Source: Saturnia japonica (lineage: Eukaryota > Arthropoda > Insecta > Lepidoptera > Saturniidae). Taken from it: a DNA stretch of 64,000 nt. Within the stretch, counting starts at the first letter, position 1; every line of letters begins with the position of its first letter. Location: positions 962,115 to 1,026,114 of the forward strand of contig CM065316.1 in the NCBI GenBank assembly GCA_033032175.1, written 5' to 3'. Made by a program: the position numbers and the translations under genes. This document shows positions 27,501 through 34,872 of this stretch, one piece after another. The notes under the pieces are model-generated. The model was not told the DNA's origin. It made no database searches and was given only the letters and a program-made list of their open reading frames with translations.

Positions 27501-27676
27501 AACTCCAAATCGAGCCCAGGGTCTTCCAAATTCAAGGAATACAGTTCCAAGTGCGAACTAGAACTAAAAGACGCGTCAACTTGCTGCGCCGCGGAGCCGG
27601 CGGCCAGTGTCACCGGATAATGCTCTGCCGGCGACCAGCAAACGTTCACCGTCCTCTTTAACTCCTTCAGCTTCAT
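566..27676 (-). CDS. Sec31: Sec31, COPII outer-coat subunit (22 exons, 3' end outside the window)
   Basis: Sec31 pairs with Sec13 to form the outer cage of COPII vesicles at ER exit sites and stimulates Sar1 GTP hydrolysis. Minus-strand exons: 27676-27474, 26690-26554, 22476-22307, 20859-20777, 19176-19060, 18661-18517, 18221-18072, 17024-16863, 16223-16149, 15257-15157, 14913-14801, 13141-13050, 12219-12163, 11559-11475, 10919-10809, 8843-8646, 5877-5681, 5433-5245, 3476-3356, 2771-2583, 2150-1759, 820-566. All have AG/GT borders and matching phases, giving 1,114 codons without a stop. The start [17 protein letters not shown] is the family N-terminus. Exons 1-8 encode the WD40 propeller, exons 9-18 the alpha-helical region, and exons 19-22 the Pro/Gln-rich region. 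The C-terminal domain must lie left of base 1. No in-frame stop or frameshift was found. Confidence 0.96.
598..735 (-). repeat. Gln/Tyr/Pro/Gly-rich coding repeat in Sec31 exon 22
   Basis: The exon encodes repeated YPGQQ and YQGQQ blocks, then [13 protein letters not shown]. The DNA units are imperfect multiples of about 15-18 bases built on a TACTGTTGGCC-like core on the plus strand. This is low-complexity, probably disordered, sequence within Sec31. Confidence 0.85.
821..1758. other. Sec31 intron 21, nothing recognised
   Basis: The intron is AT-rich. Two overlapping open frames on opposite strands at 1289-1548 have no recognisable motif and no splice context, so I read them as chance. No terminal repeats were found. 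Confidence 0.5.
1877..1981 (-). repeat. In-frame 21-bp minisatellite inside Sec31 exon 21
   Basis: Five tandem 21-bp units lie wholly within the coding exon and encode a repeated NPLNPSV heptad; the first unit is diverged (NPSA). The unit length is a multiple of three, so gain or loss keeps the frame. The heptads lie in the Pro/Asn-rich linker, where Sec31 families carry low-complexity sequence that contacts Sec23. Confidence 0.92.
2290..2470 (+). repeat. Dispersed repeat ('gcagctgccgg' family), copy 1
   Basis: The core ttgcagctgccgga followed by an 'ttcttggcgacat...atgttttccttcacc' end recurs at 15880-16070 and 56020-56170. It resembles LINE or SINE 3' sequence common in Lepidoptera. This copy lies in Sec31 intron 20. 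Confidence 0.55.
2845..3075 (+). repeat. LINE 3'-end remnant, family A, copy 1
   Basis: The segment 'aaagaaccacacgcgctggg' followed by 'tttagatctctcggtcaccgcc' also occurs at 48640-48985, and its tail at 39655-39775 and 36705-36765. The longest copy (48649-49008) has an open frame with the LWNLLPD...PPSYD...FKRNVKKYL pattern common at the end of non-LTR retrotransposon ORF2s. This copy lies in Sec31 intron 19. Confidence 0.6.
3598..4037. mobile_element. Terminal-inverted-repeat element, about 440 bp
   Basis: The left end gttcggccgctgagagaa and the right end are inverted copies over about 37 bases with a few mismatches. No transposase frame is present, so this is a non-autonomous DNA element (MITE) in Sec31 intron 18. 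I could not identify a convincing target-site duplication, so the exact ends and superfamily are uncertain. Confidence 0.7.
4451..5002. mobile_element. 552-bp TA-flanked MITE, copy 1
   Basis: The ends are inverted copies over about 30 bases (taccatttccatttctttat at the left), and TA lies immediately outside both ends (4449-4450 and 5003-5004). A second copy sits at 24089-24640. The TA duplication fits a Tc1/mariner-type transposase acting in trans. It carries no coding capacity and lies in Sec31 intron 18. Confidence 0.85.
5878..8117. other. Sec31 intron 16, proximal part
   Basis: Mostly AT-rich. It contains a GC-rich hairpin near 6649-6704 (arms ggcgcggcgcag), a (GA)n run at 7255-7274, an inverted repeat at 7383-7489, and a dispersed repeat around 7195-7320 (core caatgtttctgacgcgaaag) that recurs near 15390-15480 and 47710-47825. 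No coding exon was seen. Confidence 0.5.
7383..7489. repeat. Short inverted repeat with GC-rich centre
   Basis: Arms gtgtgtaatgttggtgattaccg and its near inverse (cggtaatcaccaatacacac) enclose about 65 bases of GC-rich sequence. It could be a small foldback MITE. No target duplication was confirmed. Confidence 0.55.
8118..8620 (+). repeat. Dispersed repeat family B, copy 1
   Basis: The repeat begins near 'aagtgtctgtttgacattt', passes through 'ggaccgattctgaagaaac', and ends near 'cattctgtggtacacgcgaatgaag'. The same order occurs at 20947-21255 and 45270-45795, inverted at 23282-23690, and as an end fragment at 60880-60995. It has the layout of a 3' end of an old non-LTR or non-autonomous element. 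Here it stops about 25 bases from the exon-16 splice donor. Confidence 0.65.
8844..10200. other. Sec31 intron 15, distal part
   Basis: AT-rich with no supported exon. A 69-codon frame at 9475-9684 has no recognisable feature. Confidence 0.45.
10201..10343. repeat. 143-bp foldback (hairpin) element
   Basis: Bases 10201-10256 (starting gtggtgtactatacgctccg) are repeated in inverse orientation at about 10288-10343, with only a few mismatches. The two arms of about 56 bases leave a loop of roughly 30 bases. It is a probable foldback MITE in Sec31 intron 15. Confidence 0.85.
12591..12860. mobile_element. 270-bp MITE with terminal inverted repeats of about 75 bp
   Basis: The left end atacagagtgaatttttcaa and the right end, read inversely as atacagaatgattttttcaa, stay alignable for about 75 bases, including gaggaatagcgaaa-agtcaaag. 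AT/TA bases flank both ends. It has no coding capacity and lies in Sec31 intron 12. Confidence 0.85.
13174..14665 (+). mobile_element. Solo LTR interrupted by a LINE fragment (family C, copy 2)
   Basis: The LTR runs TGTTATATCCG to ATCGTAACA and is flanked by a perfect 4-bp duplication ATAC (13170-13173 and 14666-14669). Its halves (13174-13337 and about 14365-14665) align in order with the uninterrupted solo LTR at 19532-19987. The middle is a LINE insertion. Four-bp duplications and TG...CA ends suggest a Ty3/gypsy LTR. Strand is arbitrary because no internal region remains. Confidence 0.8.
13338..14364 (-). pseudogene. 5'-truncated non-LTR retrotransposon inside a solo LTR
   Basis: On the minus strand the right part (about 14360-14259) reads LAPSLFLVL then [10 protein letters not shown], a decayed form of the reverse-transcriptase motif before the catalytic aspartates. 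Later text includes [17 protein letters not shown]. The 3' end at 13338 carries the 'ataagtg.cttctta.ggtctaaat' tail also seen at 16806-16856, 17690-17745 and 34600-34660. There are many stops, so it is inactive. The family looks Jockey-like. Confidence 0.7.
15258..16148. other. Sec31 intron 9 with dispersed repeats
   Basis: It holds the repeat around 15390-15480 (core caacgtttctgacgcaaag) and a copy of the 'gcagttgccgga' repeat at about 15880-16070. The rest is AT-rich. No exon was seen. Confidence 0.5.
16806..16856 (+). repeat. LINE 3' tail, Jockey-like family, copy 2
   Basis: The string 'ctcataagtgtcttcttagg' followed by 'gtctaaattaaataaag' matches the 3' ends of the LINE pieces at 13338 (inverted), 17690 and 34600. 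It lies just upstream of the exon-8 donor within Sec31 intron 8. Confidence 0.6.
17025..18071. other. Sec31 intron 7 with a LINE tail
   Basis: Contains a third LINE tail at 17690-17745 (attcataagtgtcttcgtaa, then gtctaaattaaat). The remainder is AT-rich with no coding signal. Confidence 0.5.
19532..19987 (+). mobile_element. Solo LTR, 456 bp (family C, copy 1)
   Basis: Runs from TGTTACACCCG to GGCCGTAACA and is flanked by GTAT on both sides (19528-19531 and 19988-19991). No internal region exists, so it is a recombination product of a 4-bp-duplicating LTR retrotransposon. It abuts the MITE at 19991 and lies in Sec31 intron 4. Confidence 0.85.
19991..20244. mobile_element. 254-bp TA-flanked MITE
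   Basis: The left end tacagggtgtaacatttaag and the right end (inverse tacagagtgtaacatttaaa) form imperfect inverted repeats of about 43 bases. TA flanks both sides (19989-19990 and 20245-20246). Its left flank is also the right target duplication of the neighbouring solo LTR. It has no coding capacity. Confidence 0.8.
20947..21255 (+). repeat. Dispersed repeat family B, copy 2
   Basis: Starts near 'attaataaaaatgaagtgtc' and ends in 'cgaagccgcgggcacagcta'. It is shorter than the 45270 copy, lacking much of the middle. It lies in Sec31 intron 3. Confidence 0.65.
21465..21835 (+). repeat. Dispersed repeat with 'accaaatttcattgaattcg' core
   Basis: Begins 'aaccagctgtgccagcaact' and includes 'accaaatttcattgaattcg' plus 'ggcgttcaaacatacagaca', text typical of old lepidopteran retroelement tails. 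No open frame of note. It lies in Sec31 intron 3. Confidence 0.5.
22477..24088. other. Sec31 intron 2, first part with repeats
   Basis: Contains an AT-rich segment at 22773-23270 starting 'acaggtgtcccagaactcaa', probably one end of an unclassified repeat, and an inverted copy of repeat family B at 23282-23690 ('cgtaggtctttttaagatcc' near its left end). No exon seen. Confidence 0.5.
24089..24640. mobile_element. 552-bp TA-flanked MITE, copy 2
   Basis: Aligns along its full length with 4451-5002, with the same inverted ends and TA at 24087-24088 and 24641-24642. Both copies are 552 bases although small internal indels differ between them. It lies in Sec31 intron 2. Confidence 0.85.
24641..26553. 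other. Sec31 intron 2, second part with repeats
   Basis: AT-rich. It contains a repeat at 25237-25555 that is the inverse of 44440-44735, and a repeat at 26220-26420 (aaatcggttcataaacaaag core) that recurs at 40340-40480 and, inverted, at 47905-48060. No exon seen. Confidence 0.5.
25237..25555 (-). repeat. Dispersed repeat family D, copy 1
   Basis: Begins 'ctagctggtacccacgactt' on the plus strand and contains 'agtaccctatgtgttattcc' and 'tgccaaatttcattgagatc'. The same blocks appear in inverse order at 44440-44735. The 'tacttcgt...gggtaccagctag' end is typical of lepidopteran retroelement tails. Confidence 0.6.
26691..27473. other. Sec31 intron 1, nothing recognised
   Basis: AT-rich intron between the first two Sec31 exons. 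No repeat ends or coding signal were identified. Confidence 0.5.
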
Positions 27677-28080
27677 CTTAATAACACTATTTCACTAAAA
27701 CAAACCACAATATCACTAAACTTCAATATATTTACTTAATTATGTCACAGTTTCGGAACGCTATGTACGAGTTTATTTCACAGTATTATGATATAACACA
27801 ACTTGTTATAGATCAAGGAAGGAATATAGAAGAAATTTTAAATGATAAAATATAATATTTCAATTAAATATTTTGATATTTACCATAAAAACACCAACTT
27901 GGCACTTCCAACGTGGCTGACATAAATATTTTCGATTTGACAGCTGACGTTAAGTTATAGGTTCGGAAACAAACAACACGTCATATAAAGTCTTTCTCAG
28001 TTTAGTAATCAAAAAGTAGGTACGTTTTATCTCTGGTAGGTACCTACAGTTAAATGTATTTTTAAGCTGTATTTCATGAA
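27677..28080 (-). promoter_or_regulatory. Sec31 5' flank (promoter not resolved)
   Basis: This lies directly upstream of the Sec31 ATG at 27674-27676. It is AT-rich with no TATA box at a convincing distance. The transcription start cannot be fixed from sequence alone. Confidence 0.35.
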
Positions 28081-28651
28081 GGTAGCTATAAAATTTATTT
28101 ATTTATATAATGTCATATCAACGACACATTCACAGAATATTACAATAACAAATACACTACAAATTAAGAACTGTATGAAGTATCTATGACACATCTTATT
28201 AATTTAAGCCACAGCACAACTCCAACAAATACAAATTACAAATAAATTACAAATATGAAGAAAGCACAAATCAAATGAAATAGCAAATGATTCATACAAG
28301 AGCAATTGAAGACGTCAATATTAAGATTATTTTTATTAACAACGCTATACAATTCCATAAGGCGATTCAAAGGTGAACAGATATTCGTTCTGAAATGCGT
28401 TTTAGTAAAAGTTCTTTGAATAGGAAATCTTGGTATCTTCCTAGGAACATTTAGATTTGATTCTTGTAATTTAGAAGTAGAGAAGCCAACTGACTGAATC
28501 GACTGTCAAAAATGCACACTAAAATATTTTTTTAGAGCCTATTAGCTCACTGCGAAGATTTAAAGGACACGTAGGACACATTTGTAGCCTAAAGTGATTT
28601 ATCCTACAATTTTCCATATAGAGTTTGAATAATAATGTTAAATAATATATT
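28081..28651 (-). pseudogene. LINE ORF2 C-terminal remnant, split by the LTR element
   Basis: Minus-strand translation gives stop-broken text including RTNICSPLNRLMELYS, which resembles the C-terminal end of a non-LTR retrotransposon. The sequence resumes on the other side of the LTR retrotransposon at about 33402-33520, so that element inserted into this older LINE. Confidence 0.5.
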
Positions 28652-28875
28652 TATAGGATCGTTTGGCCGATCCTATTAATTAAAAATGCAGCTCAGCGTT
28701 TGAATTATTGCTGTATTTATTTTGTAGCTAGTAACCGATTACAGAATAATATATCTTCCTGACAGTCAGTGACAGACGTCTTCTTTTCTTTTTCAAGACC
28801 TGAAAGTCAGCCAGTCTATCATAAACAAAATAGAATGTGGCTGAAGTAAGAACTATTTACTGTGAAGTCACCACA
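28652..28875 (-). repeat. 3' LTR of the Ty3/gypsy element
   Basis: 224 bp. On the coding strand it begins TGTGGTGACTTCAC and ends CGATCCTATA. It matches the other LTR except for one A/G difference six bases from the TG end. Confidence 0.95.
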
Positions 28876-28891
28876 TCACCCCCCCACGGAG
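28876..28891 (-). promoter_or_regulatory. Polypurine tract of the Ty3/gypsy element
   Basis: On the coding strand, CTCCGTGGGGGGGTGA sits directly before the 3' LTR. This is the expected position of the plus-strand priming tract. Confidence 0.8.
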
Positions 28892-28935
28892 AAAATTACA
28901 GCCGAGAGAAAGAAAAATAACAATTTAGAAGAATT

Positions 28936-30198
28936 CTATAGATCTAGGATGTCACGGAACCTAACTCTGCGACCAGTGCGAGTAATGACTGTAGGATGTG
29001 TAGCAGGGGATGCGGTGTCATGTTGCGGAATGTTGGATGGCGTGCGATTTGTAGTCAGAGGAGCGGATGGAGGCGCGATGACAGGTGCTGGTGTGGAAGT
29101 AGCTGTCGTCGACTCTTGTTGATCTTGTTCGACTTCCTGGTGAGCTGGTTTTACGCGATCGACGCTGACCTCGTGCTTTTTACCTGCAACCTCGAGCGTT
29201 ACAGTTTTGGGGTTTCGAGCCAAAATTTTGTAAGGTCCGGTGTAGGGTGGCTGTAATGGTCGCCTCACTGAGTCGTCCCTCAAGAACGCATGGCTTGCGT
29301 TCTGCAGGTCTTTGAAGATGAATGATGATGGATGAGCGTGTCGTGATGCTGGGGTGGGACGTATGCTAGCCATCTTGGAGCGAAGTCTGGCTACGAAGTC
29401 CTCGATGTGAGTGTCATGATCGATTGTTGCTGGTACGACGAGCTCTCCTGGTAACCGCAGGGGTTCGCCATACAGAAGTTCTGCAGAAGAACATTGTAAG
29501 TCTTCTTTAAGTGCTGTTGGTATGCCAAGCAACACAAGCGGTAGAGCCTTGCTCCATGTACTCCCATGGCACATAAGGGCAGCTTTTAATTGCCTGTGAA
29601 GGCGTTCTACCATTCCATTTGCTTGCGGGTGATAGCTTGTCGTCCGTATACGTTTTGTTGCGCAGATCTTCATTAGATGGACGAAAAGGGCCGATTCCAA
29701 TTGTCGCCCTTGGTCTGTTGTGATGACAAGTGGAACGCCATATCGCGAGATCCATCCGGAAACGAATGTGTCGGCTACCTCTTCTGCGGTAATACCCGAC
29801 ATTGGCCATACTTCCGGCCATCTGGTAAATCTGTCGACGGCTGTCAGACAGTATGTATAACCACCAGAATGTGGAAGTGCGCCTATGATATCCAAGTGGA
29901 CGTGCTGGAAACGGGCTGACTTTCCAGTGAAGTTTCCTAACGGCGACCGTCCGTGACGGGAGACTTTGCAGCGTTGGCATGCAATGCAACAGCGAGCCCA
30001 AGCCATGCAGTCTTTGCGCATGGAAGGGCAAACATAGCGGTCAGACACCAGGCGAGCGCTTGCACGTGCGCTAGGGTGACTGAGGTTGTGGAGTCTCAGA
30101 AACGTCGAGCGACGGAATGATGCGGGTAGGTAAGGTCTAGGCTTGCCCGTGGATGTATCGCAAGTCACCTGGATGTTTTTTCCTGGAATGTGAAGCAA
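28936..30198 (-). pseudogene. Integrase part of Ty3/gypsy pol
   Basis: About 420 codons in the same frame as the RNase H segment, separated from it by one TAA (30199-30201). An HHCC zinc-binding region is visible (HNLSHPSA, then CIACQRC), followed by the DDE core: HLDIIGALP, ITTDQGRQ and YHPQANGMVERLHRQLK. A C-terminal chromatin-contact motif (YTGPYKILA) follows. All catalytic residues appear present. It inserts the cDNA copy into the host genome. With the stop upstream, it would need readthrough to be made. Confidence 0.88.
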
Positions 30199-31029
30199 TT
30201 ACAATTTAAGAGAAGAACCGGTACGAAGCTTTTCGAGTTCTTCGTCAACGGCTTGAGCATTCGCGAGTGGAGCGAAGTCATCTGCTAAAGATACAGCCTC
30301 CACGCGAGACATAGTATCCGCAACCACATTGTCCTCCCCTCTGATGTGAACTATGTCTGTTGAAAACTGACTTATAAAACTTAGCTGATTGAGTTGTGCT
30401 GGTGGAAGTTTTTCTCGCCGTTGCTGGAAAGCATAAATGATAGGCTTGTGGTCTGTGAAAATAGTCACATGTTGGACCTCCAGTATGTGTCTCAAGTGCT
30501 GCACGCTTTCATAAATGGCAAGAAGTTCCCTATAGTAGGTGGGCCACTCTGCTTGCTTTGCAGTCAATTTCCTGCTGAAATAAGCTAGAGGTTGCCAGCT
30601 GTCAGTTTCGTTTTTGCGTTGCTGGAGACAGGAGCCAATATGTGATCCTGACGCGTCGGTGAATAGACCGAGTTGTGCTTGCTGGCTTGGGTGGTACAAC
30701 ATGGTCGCTGTTGATAAGCTTTCCTTGCAAGCTTCGAAATATTTTTGAAGTTCAGGCGTCCAGGGGAAAGGTTTTGCACCTTTGCTCCCCGTGGCTGCTA
30801 CGGCATCGATGAGCGGCGCTTGATACTTTGCCGCACAAGGTAGGTATTTACGATAAAAATTTATCATGCCGAGGAACCTACGCATGCCTTGTACAGTCTT
30901 GGGTGGAGGATAATCATGAAGAGCTTGGATGCGGTCGTCAGGAGGTTGAGTCCCTTGGGCGTTAATGCGGTATCCCAAAAACGAGACTTCAGCTGCTCCA
31001 AAAACACATTTTGCTGGATTTATTACCAC
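30199..31029 (-). pseudogene. Reverse transcriptase thumb and RNase H part of Ty3/gypsy pol
   Basis: This segment of 276 codons starts after a frame break near 31045 and ends at a TAA at 30199. It carries the RT C-terminal INPAKCVFG and FLGYRINAQG motifs and the RNase H motifs LFTDASGSH, ELLAIYESV and TIFTDHKPI. The upstream catalytic motif YVDD is encoded at 31107-31118 but in a different frame. Confidence 0.85.
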
Positions 31030-31266
31030 ACCATACTGTTGAGGCGTTGGAAAATAATTTTGAGGTGCTGAATATGCTGGGAACTGTCAATTGAGTGGAT
31101 CAAAATGTCATCTACGTAAGCCAAGCAAAAATGAAGTCCACGCACCACTCCATCGATAAACCTTTGAAAGGTCTGTCCAGCATTTCTGAGACCGAAGGTC
31201 ATATAAGGAAATTCGTAAGTCCAAAGGGTGATATTATGGCTGTTTTGCAGATATCAGAGCTATTTA
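31030..31266 (-). pseudogene. Frame-broken reverse transcriptase core
   Basis: The catalytic YVDD codons (31107-31118) and the FGLRNAGQTFQRF motif are readable, but not in the frame of either neighbour. Breaks are visible near 31355 (frame shift), 31262-31277 (stops plus apparent extra bases), 31215 (apparent single-base loss) and 31045 (apparent single-base loss). All lie in about 320 bases. I describe only the breaks. Confidence 0.8.
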
Positions 31267-32952
31267 TTATATAGCAGAATAGGTATTTGTTGGTATGCTT
31301 TTACTAAATCTATGGTGGAAAATATGGTGGATCCAGTCAGGTTTTGTGAAAAATCCCCTGTGTCGGACTGGGTACCTGTCCGGTATGGTGCGGGCATTAA
31401 GTGCTCTGTAGTCACCGCATGGTCGCCATGTTGCGTCCTTCTTAGAAGCTAGGTGCAGGGGCGATGACCACGAGCTGCTGGAAGGTCGTGCGGTACCACA
31501 TTGTAACATTGCATTAAATTCTTGATGTGCTATATGCAATTTTTCTGGGCCCAGGCGGCGGGGACGGCAGCTGACTGGTGGACCATCAGTGGTATTGATG
31601 TAGTGGACAGTAGTGTGTTTGACTATTCTGTCTATTCCTGGAGGACGCATGATGTCCGGAAACTCAGCGAGCACCTGCTCGAAAGGTGAGTTCCCGCATG
31701 TGACTGCTTTAATGCTGTCCTGGGAAGTGTGCGCTCTTGAAGCTGGTATCCACAGCTTGGTCGTACCATCGATCACCCGTTCGTGCCTACAGTCCGGTAA
31801 AAGGTTGTAAAAACTTAAAAAATCTGATCCGATAATGGGTGTGCTGACATCAGCTATTATAAAATTCCATCTAAAATCACGGCGTAATCCTAAATTTAAA
31901 TTGAGAGAAATACTGCCAAAAGTTTTAATTGAAGTGCCATTGGCTGCACTGAGGTCATATCCACTGCTAATAAAATGGCCTCTGGCAAATCGTCGGGGAA
32001 AGCAACAAATATCAGATCCAGTGTCAATCAAAAATCTTTGTTTTGTACACCGGTCCAGTACAAACAGGCGACGACTTGAGAGCGGGCGATCGGTACTCGC
32101 AACTATCGATCGCTTGTCGCGTTTCCCGAATGATTTTTTGGTCCACGTGCATAGCTGTGTACATTTTTGTGCTCGCTTACCAAATCGTTCGTGGTACCAA
32201 CATAGGTCGGGATTCCGTGATTGTGGTGATCGTGAACGGTTGCAGCTACACGATCTGCTGCTGCTACGATCGCGTGACTTCTCTCTATATGATCCCCCCG
32301 TAGCTGTAAGAGAAGCAACAGCACGGGAGAGTTCTGTTACTTGTTCTTGAAGCGAGAGGAATGCATTCTGTTCCGGTGCTGGTGGGGTAAGTGAAATTGT
32401 ACTAGCACCTACCTCAAACGGCTGGGATTGTATGTCCATTAGGGTATCAGCTAATTCTGCCAGCTCACTAAGTTTCTCCAGGCGTTGAGCAGCCAAAATG
32501 ATCTGCAACTGTCTGGGAAGTCGACTAGACCAGATATATTTCATCAGCTTGTCTGGGAATGCAGGTCCTGCCAGAAATCTGAGGTGGCGGAGAAACGAAG
32601 AGGGCTTCCTGTCGCCAATCTGTTCTTTTTCTAGCAGCCGCCGCATTTTATCTTCATAGGAATCTGAGAATCTAGCAATTATTGCAGTTTTTAGAGTCGT
32701 GTAAGGGTTGGTCTGAGGAGGTGAAATAATGATGTCCTCAACCTCACAAGTGCAACTAGTGTCAAGTAACGATACTGCATAATTAAATTTTGTTGTTTCT
32801 ACTGTAATCCGGTTAATGTTGAACTGGGCCTCTAAGCTCGCAAACCAAAGATCTGGGCGGTCTTTGCAGAACGGAGGGGTACTGATGGAAACACGGTGCA
32901 CCTCTAGAAGTGGGTTCTGCTTATCCCTATCGGATACGCCACCTTCAGCCAT
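31267..32952 (-). pseudogene. Gag, protease and start of reverse transcriptase
   Basis: The frame has 561 codons and starts with [10 protein letters not shown]. Residues 1-210 are Gag-like, with an Arg/Ser-rich stretch at 222-247. The CHCC finger is at 251-268 (C251, H254, C264, C268). The protease active site DTG is at 310-312 within RFLIDTGSD. The RT begins near residue 440 and is readable to PDRYPVRH (about residue 531, near base 31360). After that the frame is wrong until the stop at 31267. Gag and pro-pol are in one frame with no programmed shift, as in CsRn1-type elements. Confidence 0.88.
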
Positions 32953-33152
32953 TTTACAAAAATATTATTGAAAGACTATGTGAAATGCTAGTATTTCTCT
33001 CCGTATTTCTCGGCGTGTGCGCGGTGGTGCTTTCCCTCTCGAGCGTTAACTTCTTGGTAGACGAGTAATGCAAGTATAGCTGGCTTCAGGCCGGCCGGTG
33101 CGTCGCTTGTACATGGATCGTCACGTTCCAAGCGTCGGCAAATGTTGCGTCT

Positions 33153-33173
33153 TACCACGTCGGGGTCACCAAT
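33153..33173 (-). promoter_or_regulatory. Primer-binding site, tRNA-Trp type
   Basis: On the coding strand TGGTGACCCCGACGTG begins two bases after the 5' LTR. It is complementary to the insect tRNA-Trp 3' end as I recall it (ends CACGTCGGGGTCA plus CCA). Confidence 0.8.
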
Positions 33174-33397
33174 TATAGGATCGTTTGGCCGATCCTATTA
33201 ATTAAAAATGCAGCTCAGCGTTTGAATTATTGCTGTATTTATTTTGTAGCTAGTAACCGATTACAGAATAATATATCTTCCTGACAGTCAGTGACAGACG
33301 TCTTCTTTTCTTTTTCAAGACCTGAAAGTCAGCCAGTCTATCATAAACAAAATAGAATGTGGCTGAAGTAAGAACTATTTACTGTGAAGTCGCCACA
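33174..33397 (-). repeat. 5' LTR of the Ty3/gypsy element
   Basis: 224 bp, beginning TGTGGCGACTTCAC on the coding strand. One base differs from the 3' LTR, so the insertion is recent. Confidence 0.95.
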
Positions 33398-33401
33398 TAT
33401 T

Positions 33402-33930
33402 AAAATTCTTTGCAGAAACTTGGTGTATCATATTCTTTTAATCGTAAATGACTTATGTAGGACTCCCTTGGTATCTTAAATTTATTAAAACTAGTTTCCG
33501 TCTCCATGACAATATGCAATCACTGAAATTAAATAACTTTCAGATTTGTACATACCAAAATCTATTTTTTCTATTGTTAAAATTTAATCATCTATGTTAA
33601 ATATAAATTTCTATACCTATAATCTCTATGTAGGTTTTATTTCTTCTGCCACTAAAAGAAGATGTAATACAAAAATGATGACAAAGATACGTCACGACTA
33701 AACATCTGTTTGTATTTTTCATTTCATTCAACCAGCTCTACAATTACCTACAGGTAAACATATTGTGTTTATTTTATAAATTCTATAGCAGTATATTGCT
33801 TTCTCCTTCGACGCCAGCTGTACTTATTACGTAAAGTTTTTCTATAGCACAGTTAGTTAAGGGAAAATTATAGTTTCGATTACAATGGCGTCCTCACATT
33901 AAAACTTTAGCAGGGAAATTAAGCTCCGCT
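33402..33930. other. Flank with LINE remnant, otherwise nothing recognised
   Basis: Bases 33402-33520 continue the LINE remnant interrupted by the LTR element. The rest is AT-rich without coding signal. Confidence 0.45.
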
Positions 33931-34665
33931 GCATGAGATGCGCATAAGATTCACCAGTTAACTGATATTGCTACTTCTGGGTTAGTCTACTTCGCTTACT
34001 TTCATAGCTTAATGTCTCACAGTATGTTGCTGTGGGGTTAAGCAGCTGAGGTAGATACCATATTTGTATTACAAAAACGGGCAGTTCGAGAAATTTATGA
34101 TATGGGACCATGCGAATAATTGAGGAATAAATTTCAAGAATTTAGTATCATAACTTTGCCGTCCCAATCTTGGTAAATATAATGTATGTTCGGAAAAAAT
34201 GAAGATAATTTTGAACTTGTAACTAACACGCATAATTTCAATACTAGAAATAAATAAAAAATAGCCGTTCCGTTTTTTTTTAGGTAATTGTGTTAGATTC
34301 TATAAACTTCCTAAGCAAATTACCGATTTGACAGATAATAAATTAAAGAATCATGATAAGCAGGATTTATTGTCGAAGGAGTATTATAGGGTGGCTGATT
34401 ACGTGAATGATGGTGATGTCTGGATGTGATTCCCTCTCTGTACATCTACTGAAAATAAAATGATAATAACTTTATATAATTAAATACTGTAAAACCAATT
34501 AAAAAAAAAGATTATACCTATAATGCTGATAAACCCAATCGAGTTTCTTGTCAGTCGTTCTCGATGGCTGGGATGTTTTCCAAACCGATGGTAGGGTTTT
34601 GATATTCATAAGTGGCTTCTTGGGGCCTAAATTGAATAAAGATATTTTGATTTTGATTTGACAAA
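33930..34665 (+). pseudogene. LINE remnant, Jockey-like family, plus orientation
   Basis: Bases 33945-34065 are the inverse of a stretch in the LINE at 13338-14364 (coding for [18 protein letters not shown]). The 3' end at about 34600-34660 shows 'attcataagtggcttcttgg' and an A-rich/TTTTGA tail. Many stops and frame changes make it inactive. Confidence 0.65.
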
Positions 34666-34872
34666 CACCGCGCCGCGTCGCCAACGCACACGTGTAGCCT
34701 ATAATAATTGTTCTCACTTCCCGCGAGTAAGAATTATTATAATTTTCCATTATCTCCTAAACTATTATTAATATGATAAAAAGGACAAAGTTTAACTTCA
34801 TAAAATTGTTTATATTATGAAGTAGATAACTTTTGTTGGTAAGAATTATTATGCTATGTATAAAAATTATAC

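Larger units (their letters stand above)
16863..27676 (-). other. Sec31: Sec31 WD40 beta-propeller segment (exons 1-8)
   Basis: This block encodes the N-terminal WD40 repeats, which contact Sec13 and form the cage vertex in known Sec31 structures. Visible repeat signatures are [10 protein letters not shown] with FIWDLNN (exon 3), [14 protein letters not shown] (exon 4), [10 protein letters not shown] with VQLWDLR (exon 5), [12 protein letters not shown] with GRVLCWNP (exon 6), and [21 protein letters not shown] (exon 7). Exon 8 ends in [11 protein letters not shown] and exon 9 begins FGGKLVTF, the conserved junction after the propeller. An ORF search misses exon 2 (26554-26690) and exon 4 (20777-20859), but splice phase and WD40 spacing support both. 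Confidence 0.93.
28652..33397 (-). mobile_element. Complete Ty3/gypsy LTR retrotransposon, CsRn1/Kabuki-like
   Basis: The element is 4,746 bp with 224-bp LTRs, a perfect 4-bp duplication TATT (28648-28651 and 33398-33401), a polypurine tract and a primer site. Reading minus-strand from 32952 it has gag, protease, reverse transcriptase, RNase H and integrase in order. The Gag finger has C-H-C-C spacing (CWYH...KCTQLC) instead of CCHC, and the primer site matches the 3' end of insect tRNA-Trp. Both traits are known for the CsRn1 clade, which includes Bombyx Kabuki. There is no envelope gene. The LTRs differ at one base (28871 region, A versus G), yet pol is broken several times, so this copy cannot encode its own machinery as assembled. 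Confidence 0.93.

Noticed and set aside
31835..32350. 171-codon plus-strand frame
   Set aside because: Antisense shadow of the Gag-protease frame of the LTR retrotransposon.
28652..33397. Endogenous retrovirus with envelope
   Set aside because: After integrase only about 45 bases remain before the polypurine tract and LTR, leaving no room for an envelope gene.
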